Assembly: GCA_903928365.1 (NCBI GenBank)
Contig: CAIYQV010000068.1
Location: 1 to 5,643, forward strand
Direction: 5' to 3'
Source of the DNA: an uncultured Flavobacteriia bacterium
Lineage (GTDB): Bacteria > Bacteroidota > Bacteroidia > Flavobacteriales_D > Crocinitomicaceae
Length of the DNA: 5,643 nt
The position numbers and the translations under genes are program-made. A model generated the notes under the pieces. It saw only the letters and a list, made by a program, of their open reading frames with translations, searched no databases and was not told where the DNA came from. Below, piece after piece: positions 1 to 5,643 of the stretch. Within the stretch, counting starts at the first letter, position 1, and each line of letters opens with the position of its first letter.

Positions 1-69
1 GATGCCATTGTTGTTCCATACTTGAATCGTTATGCAAAGATAGCTTTCAATTCAGAGAAAATGACATGA
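1..69 (+). CDS. 3' end of an unidentified upstream gene (partial)
   Basis: Frame 1 is open from the first base to a TGA at 67-69 and gives 22 residues, starting DAIVVPYLNRYAKIAF and ending NSEKMT. The mixed hydrophobic and polar composition looks like a real protein C-terminus. Frame 2 closes within 24 bases; frame 3 stays open to a TAG at 84-86 but gives an implausible Cys-rich peptide. The fragment is too short to name a family. The stop lies 31 bases before the uvrB ATG, so the gene is co-directional with uvrB. The possible -7 promoter box in that gap suggests uvrB need not depend on it for transcription. Confidence 0.5.
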   Translation, partial: DAIVVPYLNRYAKIAFNSEKMT

Positions 70-83
70 AGAAAAGAAATCTG

Positions 84-91
84 TAGATTTG
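84..91 (+). promoter_or_regulatory. Putative Bacteroidota -7 promoter element of uvrB
   Basis: TAGATTTG matches the Bacteroidota housekeeping -7 consensus TAnnTTTG exactly and begins 17 bases before the uvrB ATG. Transcription would start at about 96-98, giving a leader of only a few bases. No clear TTG-type -33 element is seen about 19-23 bases upstream, which lowers confidence. If the box is real, the alternative TTG start at 89 lies inside the promoter and cannot be used. Confidence 0.4.
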
Positions 92-100
92 TGTAATCTC

Positions 101-2131
101 ATGGATTTCCAACTCATTTCAGATTTCAAGCCCACTGGTGACCAACCGGAAGCAATTCGTCAACTGACGGAAGGCATCCATGCTGAAATGGGTACGCAAA
201 CCTTACTAGGCGTTACAGGAAGTGGAAAGACCTTTACCGTAGCCAATGTAATTTCGGAAGTGAAAAGACCAACCTTGATCCTTTCGCACAACAAAACGCT
301 TGCGGCACAACTTTACGGAGAATTCAAACAGTTTTTTCCAAATAACGCGGTTGAGTATTTCGTTTCCTACTATGATTATTATCAACCCGAAGCTTATCTA
401 CCCGTAACAGGCACCTACATTGAAAAGGATCTTCAGATCAATGATGAGATTGAGAAATTGCGACTTTCGGCTACCTCTTCTTTGCTATCAGGAAGAAGAG
501 ATGTGATCGTGGTGGCATCGGTGTCATGCATTTATGGTATTGGCAATCCGAATGAGTTCGCGAATAGCATTATGTACGTTAAAAAAGGACAGACCTATTC
601 CAGAAATAAGTTCCTTTTTAAACTGGTTGAGAACCTCTATTCCCGAGCAGGAAACGAATTTAAACGAGGGACTTTTCGGGTCAAGGGAGACACGGTAGAC
701 ATCTATCTAGCCTATGCCGATTATGCCTTGCGTATCGAATTCTGGGGAGATGACATTGAGGCGATCAGTTCAATAGACCCGATCAATAACAGCCGAATGG
801 AATCCTTTGACGAAATCAATATTTTTCCGGCGAATATCTTTGTTTCCAGTCCTGAAAATACCCGAACAGCCCTAGAGCAGATTGGAGAGGACATGGTAGT
901 TCAGGTAGCGAATTTCAGAAGTTCCGGAAAGATTGAAGAAGCGAAAAGACTAGAGGAACGTGTGAGTTACGACATGGAAATGATCCGTGAACTGGGATAT
1001 TGTTCGGGAATAGAGAATTATTCACGCTATTTCGATCAACGTCAACCAGGTGAACGACCTTTCTGTTTATTAGATTATTTTCCCAAAGACTTTCTGATGG
1101 TGATCGATGAAAGTCATGTGACAATTCCTCAGATCCGTGCCATGTACGGTGGCGATCGATCACGAAAGATCAATCTCGTGGATTACGGATTCAGACTTCA
1201 GGCAGCCGTAGACAACAGGCCACTAAAATTTGAAGAATTTGAAACCCTATGGAATCAGATCATCTACGTCTCTGCTACACCCGCCGATTACGAGATCGCT
1301 CAGTCAGAAGGGATTGTTGTGGAGCAAGTTATTCGACCGACAGGACTACTCGATCCGATCATAGAGGTTCGGCCTTCCAAGCATCAGATAGATAACCTCA
1401 TCGAAGATATCCATATTCGTATCAGCCGTGACGAGCGTACACTTGTAACCACGCTAACCAAACGCATGGCAGAAGAGCTACAGAAATACCTGGATAAACT
1501 GGGAATCTTATGTCGTTACATACACAGTGACATCGATACGATCGAACGAGTCGAGATCTTGAGACAACTGCGTTTGGGTGTATTTGATGTATTGATAGGG
1601 GTGAACTTGCTGCGTGAGGGATTGGATCTTCCTGAGGTATCATTGGTTGCCATTCTGGATGCGGATAAGGAGGGTTTTTTGAGGAATGAACGTTCTCTGG
1701 TACAAACTGTTGGACGAGCTGCGAGAAATGTCAACGGTACCGTGCTCATGTATGCCGATAAAATAACTGATTCGATGCGAAAAACAATCGATGAAACAGC
1801 ACGCCGCCGGGAGTTACAAAAAAAATACAACGAAGAACATGGAATGACCCCTACGCCTCTTACAAAATCCAAGGAAAAAATATTGGAGTCAACCAAAGTA
1901 GCGGATGGAGATCAGATGATGCGTCAAATGAAATACGAACTCTCCGATGACCTCCCACTTGCAGCCGATCCGGTTGTGGCCTACATGTCAGAAGAACAAT
2001 TGAAAAAAGCGATACAGTTTACCCGTAAAGAAATGGAGAAGGCAGCCAAGGAATTGGATTTCATTGAGGCAGCGAGACTTCGGGATGAATTGTTTGCGCT
2101 GGAAAATAGAAGAAAAGAAAAAAACACGTGA
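101..2131 (+). CDS. uvrB: Excinuclease ABC subunit UvrB
   Basis: UvrB is the cytoplasmic damage-verification component of nucleotide excision repair. It is loaded onto DNA by UvrA, checks the lesion with a beta-hairpin and recruits the UvrC nuclease. The ATG at 101 gives 676 residues, close to the usual 670-680. An upstream in-frame TTG at 89 would add only MCNL. Visible features are: Walker A GVTGSGKT (37-44); the aromatic beta-hairpin YFVSYYDYYQPEAY (86-99); the Walker B/DEAD-like box DESH (336-339); helicase motif SATP (391-394); motif VI QTVGRAARN (535-543); and a C-terminal UVR domain (about 633-668), the UvrC-interaction module. No key residue is missing and the reading frame is intact. 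The next gene starts two bases after the stop, suggesting cotranscription. The identification is essentially certain; only the start choice is open. Confidence 0.98.
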   Translation: MDFQLISDFKPTGDQPEAIRQLTEGIHAEMGTQTLLGVTGSGKTFTVANVISEVKRPTLILSHNKTLAAQLYGEFKQFFPNNAVEYFVSYYDYYQPEAYLPVTGTYIEKDLQINDEIEKLRLSATSSLLSGRRDVIVVASVSCIYGIGNPNEFANSIMYVKKGQTYSRNKFLFKLVENLYSRAGNEFKRGTFRVKGDTVDIYLAYADYALRIEFWGDDIEAISSIDPINNSRMESFDEINIFPANIFVSSPENTRTALEQIGEDMVVQVANFRSSGKIEEAKRLEERVSYDMEMIRELGYCSGIENYSRYFDQRQPGERPFCLLDYFPKDFLMVIDESHVTIPQIRAMYGGDRSRKINLVDYGFRLQAAVDNRPLKFEEFETLWNQIIYVSATPADYEIAQSEGIVVEQVIRPTGLLDPIIEVRPSKHQIDNLIEDIHIRISRDERTLVTTLTKRMAEELQKYLDKLGILCRYIHSDIDTIERVEILRQLRLGVFDVLIGVNLLREGLDLPEVSLVAILDADKEGFLRNERSLVQTVGRAARNVNGTVLMYADKITDSMRKTIDETARRRELQKKYNEEHGMTPTPLTKSKEKILESTKVADGDQMMRQMKYELSDDLPLAADPVVAYMSEEQLKKAIQFTRKEMEKAAKELDFIEAARLRDELFALENRRKEKNT

Positions 2132-2133
2132 CT

Positions 2134-2427
2134 ATGAACTTAAAAACACTTATTGGGCAATTACAATTACTGGCTATTCTTGAAGGAATATCCTACATTT
2201 CCTTCGGGATTACCATGCCTTTGAAATACATGTACGGACTGAAAGGACCAAATTATGTGGTCGGCGTGATCCATGGAGGGCTTTTCATTTCATTCTGTTT
2301 GTGGGCCATTCTTGCTTTTCAAAAGCGTAAAGTCACACTGGGAGAATTAGCCTTGTTGCTCCTATCCTCCATCATCCCATTCATGACCTTCTGGGCAGAG
2401 CGAAAAATACTCAAGAACAAGAATTAA
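2134..2427 (+). CDS. DUF3817-family small integral membrane protein
   Basis: This 97-residue protein appears to have three membrane-spanning segments: roughly residues 9-31 (LLAILEGISYISFGITMPLK), 39-62 and 69-88. The EGISY start of the first helix, the PLKYMYG turn and the VIHGGLF motif in the second helix are typical of DUF3817 (YdzA-like) proteins, whose biochemical role is unknown. The N- and C-termini are basic (C-term ERKILKNKN). I chose the ATG at 2134. A GTG at 2128 overlaps the uvrB stop as GTGA and would add two residues. The short spacing suggests translation coupled to uvrB, but no functional link to DNA repair is evident. The family call is from recalled motif pattern and is fairly confident. 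Confidence 0.82.
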   Translation: MNLKTLIGQLQLLAILEGISYISFGITMPLKYMYGLKGPNYVVGVIHGGLFISFCLWAILAFQKRKVTLGELALLLLSSIIPFMTFWAERKILKNKN

Positions 2428-2445
2428 TTTATCCTCTGTAACATT

Positions 2446-2469
2446 GGTTACTGTCTAACCTGATTTTTT
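2446..2469 (+). terminator. Weak intrinsic-terminator-like hairpin with T-run
   Basis: GGTTA (2446-2450) pairs with TAACC (2456-2460) across a 5-base loop, and six T residues follow at 2464-2469 after a 3-base gap. The position, 19 bases after the stop of the DUF3817 gene and before the rhodanese genes, suits a terminator. However, a 5-bp stem with only two G-C pairs is weak. An overlapping inverted repeat, GTAAC (2438-2442) with GTTAC (2447-2451), would compete for the same bases. Read-through is plausible. Confidence 0.3.
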
Positions 2470-2497
2470 AACTCAACTTCGTGCGAAATTTAAAACC

Positions 2498-2794
2498 ATG
2501 AATAAGAATATGTCCATTGAAACGATCATTAAAGAAGGACTCGGAACTATAGTTGATGTCCGCACCAGATCTGAATTTTCAGGTGGACATGTGGCCAATT
2601 CGATCAATGTGCCGCTTCAGGAATTGGAAGAAAAAATGAGTGAGATCGAATCAATGAAACAACCTTTAGTCCTATGTTGTGCCTCTGGTGGCAGAAGTGG
2701 TTCAGCGGAAATGTTCCTTAAACGAAAAGGCATCGAATGCTTCAACGGTGGCAGCTGGTTGTCTGTGAATTATATTGTCAATCAAGCTAAATAA
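2498..2794 (+). CDS. Single-domain rhodanese-like sulfurtransferase (first of tandem pair)
   Basis: A 98-residue stand-alone rhodanese domain. Family members carry sulfur as a persulfide on an active-site Cys and pass it to thiol acceptors or proteins. Visible features are: the DVRTRSEF motif (20-27, the CH2A-type Asp-Val-Arg element); HVANSINVPL (31-40); the active-site loop CASGGRS (61-67) with predicted catalytic Cys61 preceded by Cys60; and the C-terminal FNGGSWLS element (82-89). No signal peptide is present, so it is probably cytoplasmic. The start could be ATG 2498 or in-frame ATG 2510 (MSIETIIKEG). The upstream sequence is A-rich with no Shine-Dalgarno, as usual in Bacteroidota. A second rhodanese begins 7 bases after the stop. 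The physiological substrate cannot be told from sequence. Confidence 0.93.
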   Translation: MNKNMSIETIIKEGLGTIVDVRTRSEFSGGHVANSINVPLQELEEKMSEIESMKQPLVLCCASGGRSGSAEMFLKRKGIECFNGGSWLSVNYIVNQAK

Positions 2795-2801
2795 ATAAAA
2801 T

Positions 2802-3116
2802 ATGAACATGCTTAAAAAGCTCTTGGGTTTAGGCCCTAAGGTAAATTACAAAGAACTTTTTGCCAATGGTGCTCAAATCATAGATGTGCGCACAAAAGCT
2901 GAATTCGACTCAGGCAACATCCCGGGAAGTAAGAACATACCTCTTCAGATTCTTGGGACACAATTATCCAAACTTGACAAGAACAAGCCGGTGATCACCT
3001 GTTGTGCATCCGGTATGCGAAGTGCTACAGCGAAAGGAATTCTAAAATCCAATGGGTTCAAGGAGGTGCACAATGGGGGTGGTTGGACCAGTTTGCTTTC
3101 AAAACTTACGCGATAA
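2802..3116 (+). CDS. Single-domain rhodanese-like sulfurtransferase (second of tandem pair)
   Basis: A 104-residue rhodanese domain, paralogous to its neighbour. By eye about 33 of about 71 aligned positions are identical, including DVRT, EF, the PLQ-L segment, CCASG-RS and NGG-W-S. The active-site loop is CASGMRS (68-74), with predicted catalytic Cys68 and an adjacent Cys67. A basic, mildly hydrophobic N-terminal stretch (MLKKLLGLGPKV) precedes the domain and is absent from the first copy. It resembles a short amphipathic helix rather than a cleavable signal. ATG 2808 is an alternative start. The gene is surely in one transcript with the preceding rhodanese (7-base spacer). The comB gene follows after 32 bases but may have its own promoter. 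Confidence 0.93.
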   Translation: MNMLKKLLGLGPKVNYKELFANGAQIIDVRTKAEFDSGNIPGSKNIPLQILGTQLSKLDKNKPVITCCASGMRSATAKGILKSNGFKEVHNGGGWTSLLSKLTR

Positions 3117-3135
3117 ATCAAGTAAGGATTATTCC

Positions 3136-3143
3136 TACCTTTG
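3136..3143 (+). promoter_or_regulatory. Putative Bacteroidota -7 promoter element of comB
   Basis: TACCTTTG matches the TAnnTTTG -7 consensus exactly and begins 13 bases before the comB ATG. Transcription would start at about 3148-3150, on or next to the start codon, giving a leaderless message. No convincing TTG-type -33 element lies at the expected distance. Only one other exact TAnnTTTG match outside a gene start was found on the + strand by eye (835-842, inside uvrB). Confidence 0.4.
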
Positions 3144-3148
3144 CAGGT

Positions 3149-3868
3149 ATGGACAATCGAAAACATGTAGAAGTTTGTTTCACGCCAGGTGAATATGCTT
3201 ATTACAAGGATGAATTTGAAATCGTAGTTGTCATTGACGTACTGAGAGCTACATCCGCTATTTGTGCTGCATTTGACAATGGAATCAAGTCGATTATTCC
3301 TGTGCCAACAGTAGAAGAAGCACAAGAATACAAAAGCAAAGGGTGGCTCGCAGGAGCAGAAAGAAAAGGTCAGATCGTTGAAGGATTTGATTTTGGAAAT
3401 TCCCCTTTTTCCTACATGAAAGAAGAGTTTCGTGACAAAGAGGTCGTATTAACCACCACCAACGGAACCAAATCACTCGATGTCGCAAAAGACGCAGAAA
3501 TAGTGGTCGTCGGTTCTTTTCTTAATCTGGATACTCTTTCCAAGTGGCTTTCTGAACAAAACAAAAACGTTCTTTGCCTGTGTTCCGGATGGCAGGATAA
3601 ATTCAATCTGGAGGATACCATCTGCGCGGGAGCTATTTCTGACTACTTGATATCCACTGGTAACTTCACTTCGGATGAAGATTCATCCATTGCCGCAAAA
3701 TATTTGTATCTTTCAGCGAAGGACAATTACTTTGGCTACCTTAAATCAAGTTCGCACCGTCGCAGACTAAAGAACCTGAATTTGAACGAAGACATTAAGT
3801 ATTGTCTGACACCAAATCAAACAGATGTAATTCCGATCCTCAGAAATGGGAAACTGGTCAAATTATAA
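3149..3868 (+). CDS. comB: 2-phosphosulfolactate phosphatase family protein (ComB)
   Basis: ComB enzymes are Mg2+-dependent acid phosphatases that hydrolyse 2-phosphosulfolactate to sulfolactate. This is a coenzyme M step in methanogens; bacterial homologues occur in many species without coenzyme M. The 239 residues match the usual length of about 230-240. Motifs are: VVVIDVLRATS (26-36); LAGAERKG (67-74) leading to GFDFGNSP (79-86); TTTNGT (102-107); CSGWQDKFNLEDTICAGA (145-162); SSHRRRL (201-207); and a C-terminal CLTPNQTDVIPIL element (219-231). The frame is open further upstream, to an ATG at 3002 inside the rhodanese gene, but conserved family sequence begins at HVEVCFTPGEY, so ATG 3149 is preferred. 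No signal peptide, so cytoplasmic. The gene end overlaps the next gene by 23 bases. Substrate specificity in this organism is inferred from family only. Confidence 0.9.
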   Translation: MDNRKHVEVCFTPGEYAYYKDEFEIVVVIDVLRATSAICAAFDNGIKSIIPVPTVEEAQEYKSKGWLAGAERKGQIVEGFDFGNSPFSYMKEEFRDKEVVLTTTNGTKSLDVAKDAEIVVVGSFLNLDTLSKWLSEQNKNVLCLCSGWQDKFNLEDTICAGAISDYLISTGNFTSDEDSSIAAKYLYLSAKDNYFGYLKSSSHRRRLKNLNLNEDIKYCLTPNQTDVIPILRNGKLVKL

Positions 3869-4853
3869 ATGGATTCTTTTTCTAGCGTTGCCATTGACTT
3901 TGGCATGGTCTTCCCATGAAATTAAAATTCAAAAGCGCTGGGGATTTTATGGCCATAAACGGATCAACCGAATTGCCATTTTCACGCTACCTCCTGAGAT
4001 GTTTGGTTTTTACAAGGAACATCTGGAATACCTGACAGAGCATGCTGTAGATCCTGACAAACGACGCTATGCCGTAGAAGGTGAAGCACAATGTCATTAC
4101 ATTGACCTCGACCATTATTACAAAAAAGGAGAAGATCCTTTCCTGTTGATCCCAAAACGCTGGGACGAGGCCATCAAAAAATATTCAGAGGACACCTTAC
4201 AAGCATATGGAATCGTTCCATGGCACATCAATTTGATGAAGTATAAACTTCAAAAAGCTTTTGAGACACGCAATGTGGACCTTATCCTGAAATATTCAGC
4301 TGATATTGGTCATTACATTGGTGATGCACATGTTCCGCTCCACACCACAGAGAACTACAATGGTCAGTTATCCGGTCAGAAAGGAATTCATGGGCTTTGG
4401 GAAAGCAGATTGGTGGAGATCAATGCTGAATCCTACGATTATTTTGTAGGGAAAAGTAAATACATCAAGAGTACGCTTGAACTCGCCTGGGATGCCGTAA
4501 AAGGATCTCACTCAGCACTGGACTCCGTTTTTGGGATGGAAAAAGACCTAACGAAAGAATTCCCGTCTGATCAAAAATACAGCTTCGAACAGCGAGGAAA
4601 CACTACCATTCCGGTCTATTCCCATGAGTTTTCACAAGCCTATCACCAGCGAATGAATGGCATGGTGGAGCGACGCATGCGAGCAGCTATTCTGGCCGTC
4701 GGATCCATCTGGTATACGGCATGGGTGGATGCAGGTCAACCGGACCTGGGCTTGCTTCAGAATGTTCCTCCATCTGCAGAAATGCTCGAAGAAATGAAAA
4801 CGCTGGATGAGGAATTCCACAATCAGCAACACAAAGGAAGAATCTGCGAATAA
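3846..4853 (+). CDS. Secreted zinc-dependent phospholipase C / S1-P1 nuclease-like hydrolase
   Basis: A 335-residue exported protein of the trinuclear-zinc fold shared by bacterial phospholipase C and S1/P1 nucleases, which hydrolyse phosphodiester bonds. A signal peptide is visible (hydrophobic residues 9-21, likely cleavage near AWSS). Predicted metal ligands are: Trp32 and His37 in WGFYGH; Asp69 in HAVDPDKRR; His84 in HYIDLDH; His156, Asp160 and His166 in GHYIGDAHVPLH; and His182 and Glu186 in HGLWE. The spacings W-x4-H, D-x14-H and H-x3-D-x5-H match P1 nuclease, while the terminal H-x3-E pair is phospholipase C-like. The C-terminal third includes a conserved-looking NGMVERRMRAAILAVGS helix (271-287). 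The start lies inside comB; the ATG at 3869 is out of frame and closes quickly, and only the 3846 start yields the signal peptide. The true substrate (phospholipid, nucleic acid or other) is unresolved. Confidence 0.85.
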   Translation: MGNWSNYKWILFLALPLTLAWSSHEIKIQKRWGFYGHKRINRIAIFTLPPEMFGFYKEHLEYLTEHAVDPDKRRYAVEGEAQCHYIDLDHYYKKGEDPFLLIPKRWDEAIKKYSEDTLQAYGIVPWHINLMKYKLQKAFETRNVDLILKYSADIGHYIGDAHVPLHTTENYNGQLSGQKGIHGLWESRLVEINAESYDYFVGKSKYIKSTLELAWDAVKGSHSALDSVFGMEKDLTKEFPSDQKYSFEQRGNTTIPVYSHEFSQAYHQRMNGMVERRMRAAILAVGSIWYTAWVDAGQPDLGLLQNVPPSAEMLEEMKTLDEEFHNQQHKGRICE

Positions 4854-4882
4854 TTTGTATTTTCACTTCTAAATAATACCGC

Positions 4883-5524
4883 ATGAAACCTAAAAATCTA
4901 CTTGCCACCTTAACTTTCATCTTATTTACACAAATTGTTTCTGCCCAACTCATGGATCATAAATTTCATCTTTATGGTCGTTATGGTTTTGGGGGAGTAC
5001 AAAACACTTCGTTTAGCATTGTAAGCCTGAATGCGGAGATCCTTTTGAAAAAGAACTTTGGATTGAATTACAATTTTGATTATCAAATGCGAAAGGATTC
5101 CATCAATCAATTTCATACAAGTATGGGAATTCTGGGAGCCCCTGTGCTTTTTGGAATTGGTCTGAGTAATGCTGTGGATGGTGATTCTACGAGCTCAGGA
5201 GCGTTTGGAATTCTTGGCGGACTACTTTTATTAGTCTTACCAGATGGAGTCAGTTACCATTATTCTCCGGCCTACAAATGGGACCTTTCTCCGTATGCGA
5301 ATATCTTGGGACTGGATTTCATTAAGGACAAGAAAACGGAAGAATTCTATTTGAAATATGCTTGTTCATTCGGTGTCAAATCTACCTATATCATAAGCGA
5401 TCTTATCACCGTTACAGGCTTTGTAGAGACCAGACAAGCCGCCCGATTTGGATGGGGATTTGGCGGCGGATTAGGCCTTGGCGTCTTGTTAGGTAAAAAA
5501 GAAACACCCATACCTGTTCAATAA
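4883..5524 (+). CDS. Signal-peptide protein of unknown function, probable outer-membrane protein
   Basis: I do not recognise a named family. The 213-residue product starts with a clear signal peptide (MKPKN, then LLATLTFILFTQIVSA, cleavage expected before Gln22). The mature part has alternating-polarity segments rich in aromatic and glycine residues (for example HLYGRYGFGG 29-38, FGLNYNFDYQM 59-69, FYLKYACSFGVKSTYII 155-171) consistent with beta-strands of a small outer-membrane barrel. Two glycine- and leucine-rich stretches (81-95 and 106-120, the latter ending LLLLVLPDG) are more hydrophobic than typical barrel strands. The end is GFGGGLGLGVLLGKK and a short polar tail, not a classic terminal-Phe barrel end. 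It starts 29 bases after the hydrolase gene, and the next gene starts immediately after its stop. A role alongside the ABC transporter or the hydrolase is conceivable but unsupported. Confidence 0.75.
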   Translation: MKPKNLLATLTFILFTQIVSAQLMDHKFHLYGRYGFGGVQNTSFSIVSLNAEILLKKNFGLNYNFDYQMRKDSINQFHTSMGILGAPVLFGIGLSNAVDGDSTSSGAFGILGGLLLLVLPDGVSYHYSPAYKWDLSPYANILGLDFIKDKKTEEFYLKYACSFGVKSTYIISDLITVTGFVETRQAARFGWGFGGGLGLGVLLGKKETPIPVQ

Positions 5525-5643
5525 ATGATACGAGCACAACAGCTGTACAAAGAGTTCGAATTGAACCGACAGCAACGAAAAGAACTCAATACATCGGATA
5601 CGAAGAGCATTGCCGTTCGTGATGTGTCATTTGAATGTCACGC
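5525..5643 (+). CDS. ABC transporter ATP-binding protein, N-terminus (partial at window end)
   Basis: The ATG follows the preceding stop with no gap (TAAATG), and the frame stays open for 39 codons to the window end. The product begins MIRAQQLYKEFEL and continues through a basic polar stretch to KSIAVRDVSFECHA. A first beta-strand, a short charged insertion and then AVRDVSFE is the typical start of ABC-2-type or NatA-like export ATPases, in which G-E-I-F-G-L-L-G-P-type sequence and Walker A follow shortly. Walker A itself is beyond the window, so the ATPase identity is inferred from the N-terminal pattern alone. Direct abutment to the preceding gene suggests translational coupling. Confidence 0.75.
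   Translation, partial: MIRAQQLYKEFELNRQQRKELNTSDTKSIAVRDVSFECH

Noticed and set aside
89..100. TTG start adding four residues to UvrB
   Set aside because: UvrB homology starts around the ATG at 101, and the TTG overlaps the possible -7 promoter element.
835..842. TATCTTTG, an exact -7 promoter match
   Set aside because: It is deep inside uvrB with no downstream start that would make sense, so it is probably a chance match.
915..1896. Open frames on the minus strand within uvrB
   Set aside because: They lie opposite a fully conserved uvrB, have no recognisable motifs, and show Cys/Arg/Ser-rich composition typical of antisense shadows.
3002..3148. Upstream extension of comB into the rhodanese gene
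   Set aside because: The 49 extra residues are an out-of-frame reading of the rhodanese active-site region and C-terminus and look unlike the phosphatase family, which begins at about residue 6 from ATG 3149.
2945..3621. Minus-strand open frames opposite the rhodanese and comB genes
   Set aside because: They are antisense to well-supported conserved genes and have low-plausibility composition.
3869..3919. ATG directly after the comB stop as the start of the next gene
   Set aside because: It is in a different frame from the hydrolase and ends after 16 codons, whereas the overlapping start at 3846 gives a signal peptide and the full conserved protein.
4858..4865. TATTTTCA as a possible promoter for the secreted-protein gene
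   Set aside because: It departs from TAnnTTTG at the last two positions and has no clear -33 partner.
4632..5116. Minus-strand open frames opposite the hydrolase and secreted-protein genes
   Set aside because: No domain or signal is seen, and they span two supported + strand genes.

Overview
This looks like an ordinary chromosomal segment from a member of the Bacteroidota, probably a Flavobacteriales- or Cytophagales-type organism. The inference rests on A-rich start regions without Shine-Dalgarno sequences, two boxes matching the Bacteroidota -7 promoter element TAnnTTTG just before gene starts, and protein types common in that phylum (a DUF3817 membrane protein, small rhodaneses, a secreted zinc-dependent phospholipase C/S1-P1-like protein, and a signal-peptide protein with a barrel-like pattern). 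All supported genes lie on the + strand and are tightly packed. I see no mobile element, CRISPR array, tRNA, rRNA or gene-free stretch over 300 bases.

Layout: positions 1-69 hold the last codons of an unidentified gene. A complete uvrB (101-2131) follows, and a small DUF3817 membrane protein (2134-2427) starts two bases after its stop. A 70-base spacer contains a weak terminator-like hairpin that competes with an overlapping alternative hairpin. Two tandem single-domain rhodaneses (2498-2794, 2802-3116) come next, then a ComB-family 2-phosphosulfolactate phosphatase (3149-3868). A secreted metal-dependent phospholipase C/S1-P1-like hydrolase (3846-4853) overlaps the comB end by 23 bases. A secreted or outer-membrane protein of unknown role (4883-5524) is followed directly (TAAATG) by the beginning of an ABC-transporter ATPase, cut by the window end.

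Function: uvrB is the damage-verification component of nucleotide excision repair. The two rhodaneses and the phosphatase are linked by sulfur chemistry (persulfide transfer; sulfolactate production), but a shared pathway is only an inference from adjacency. The last three genes concern the envelope: a periplasmic or secreted hydrolase, a probable outer-membrane protein and the start of a transporter. I found no clearly novel multi-gene system. The best leads are the rhodanese pair beside comB, the propeptide-like segment before the catalytic Trp of the zinc hydrolase, and the near-leaderless promoters.
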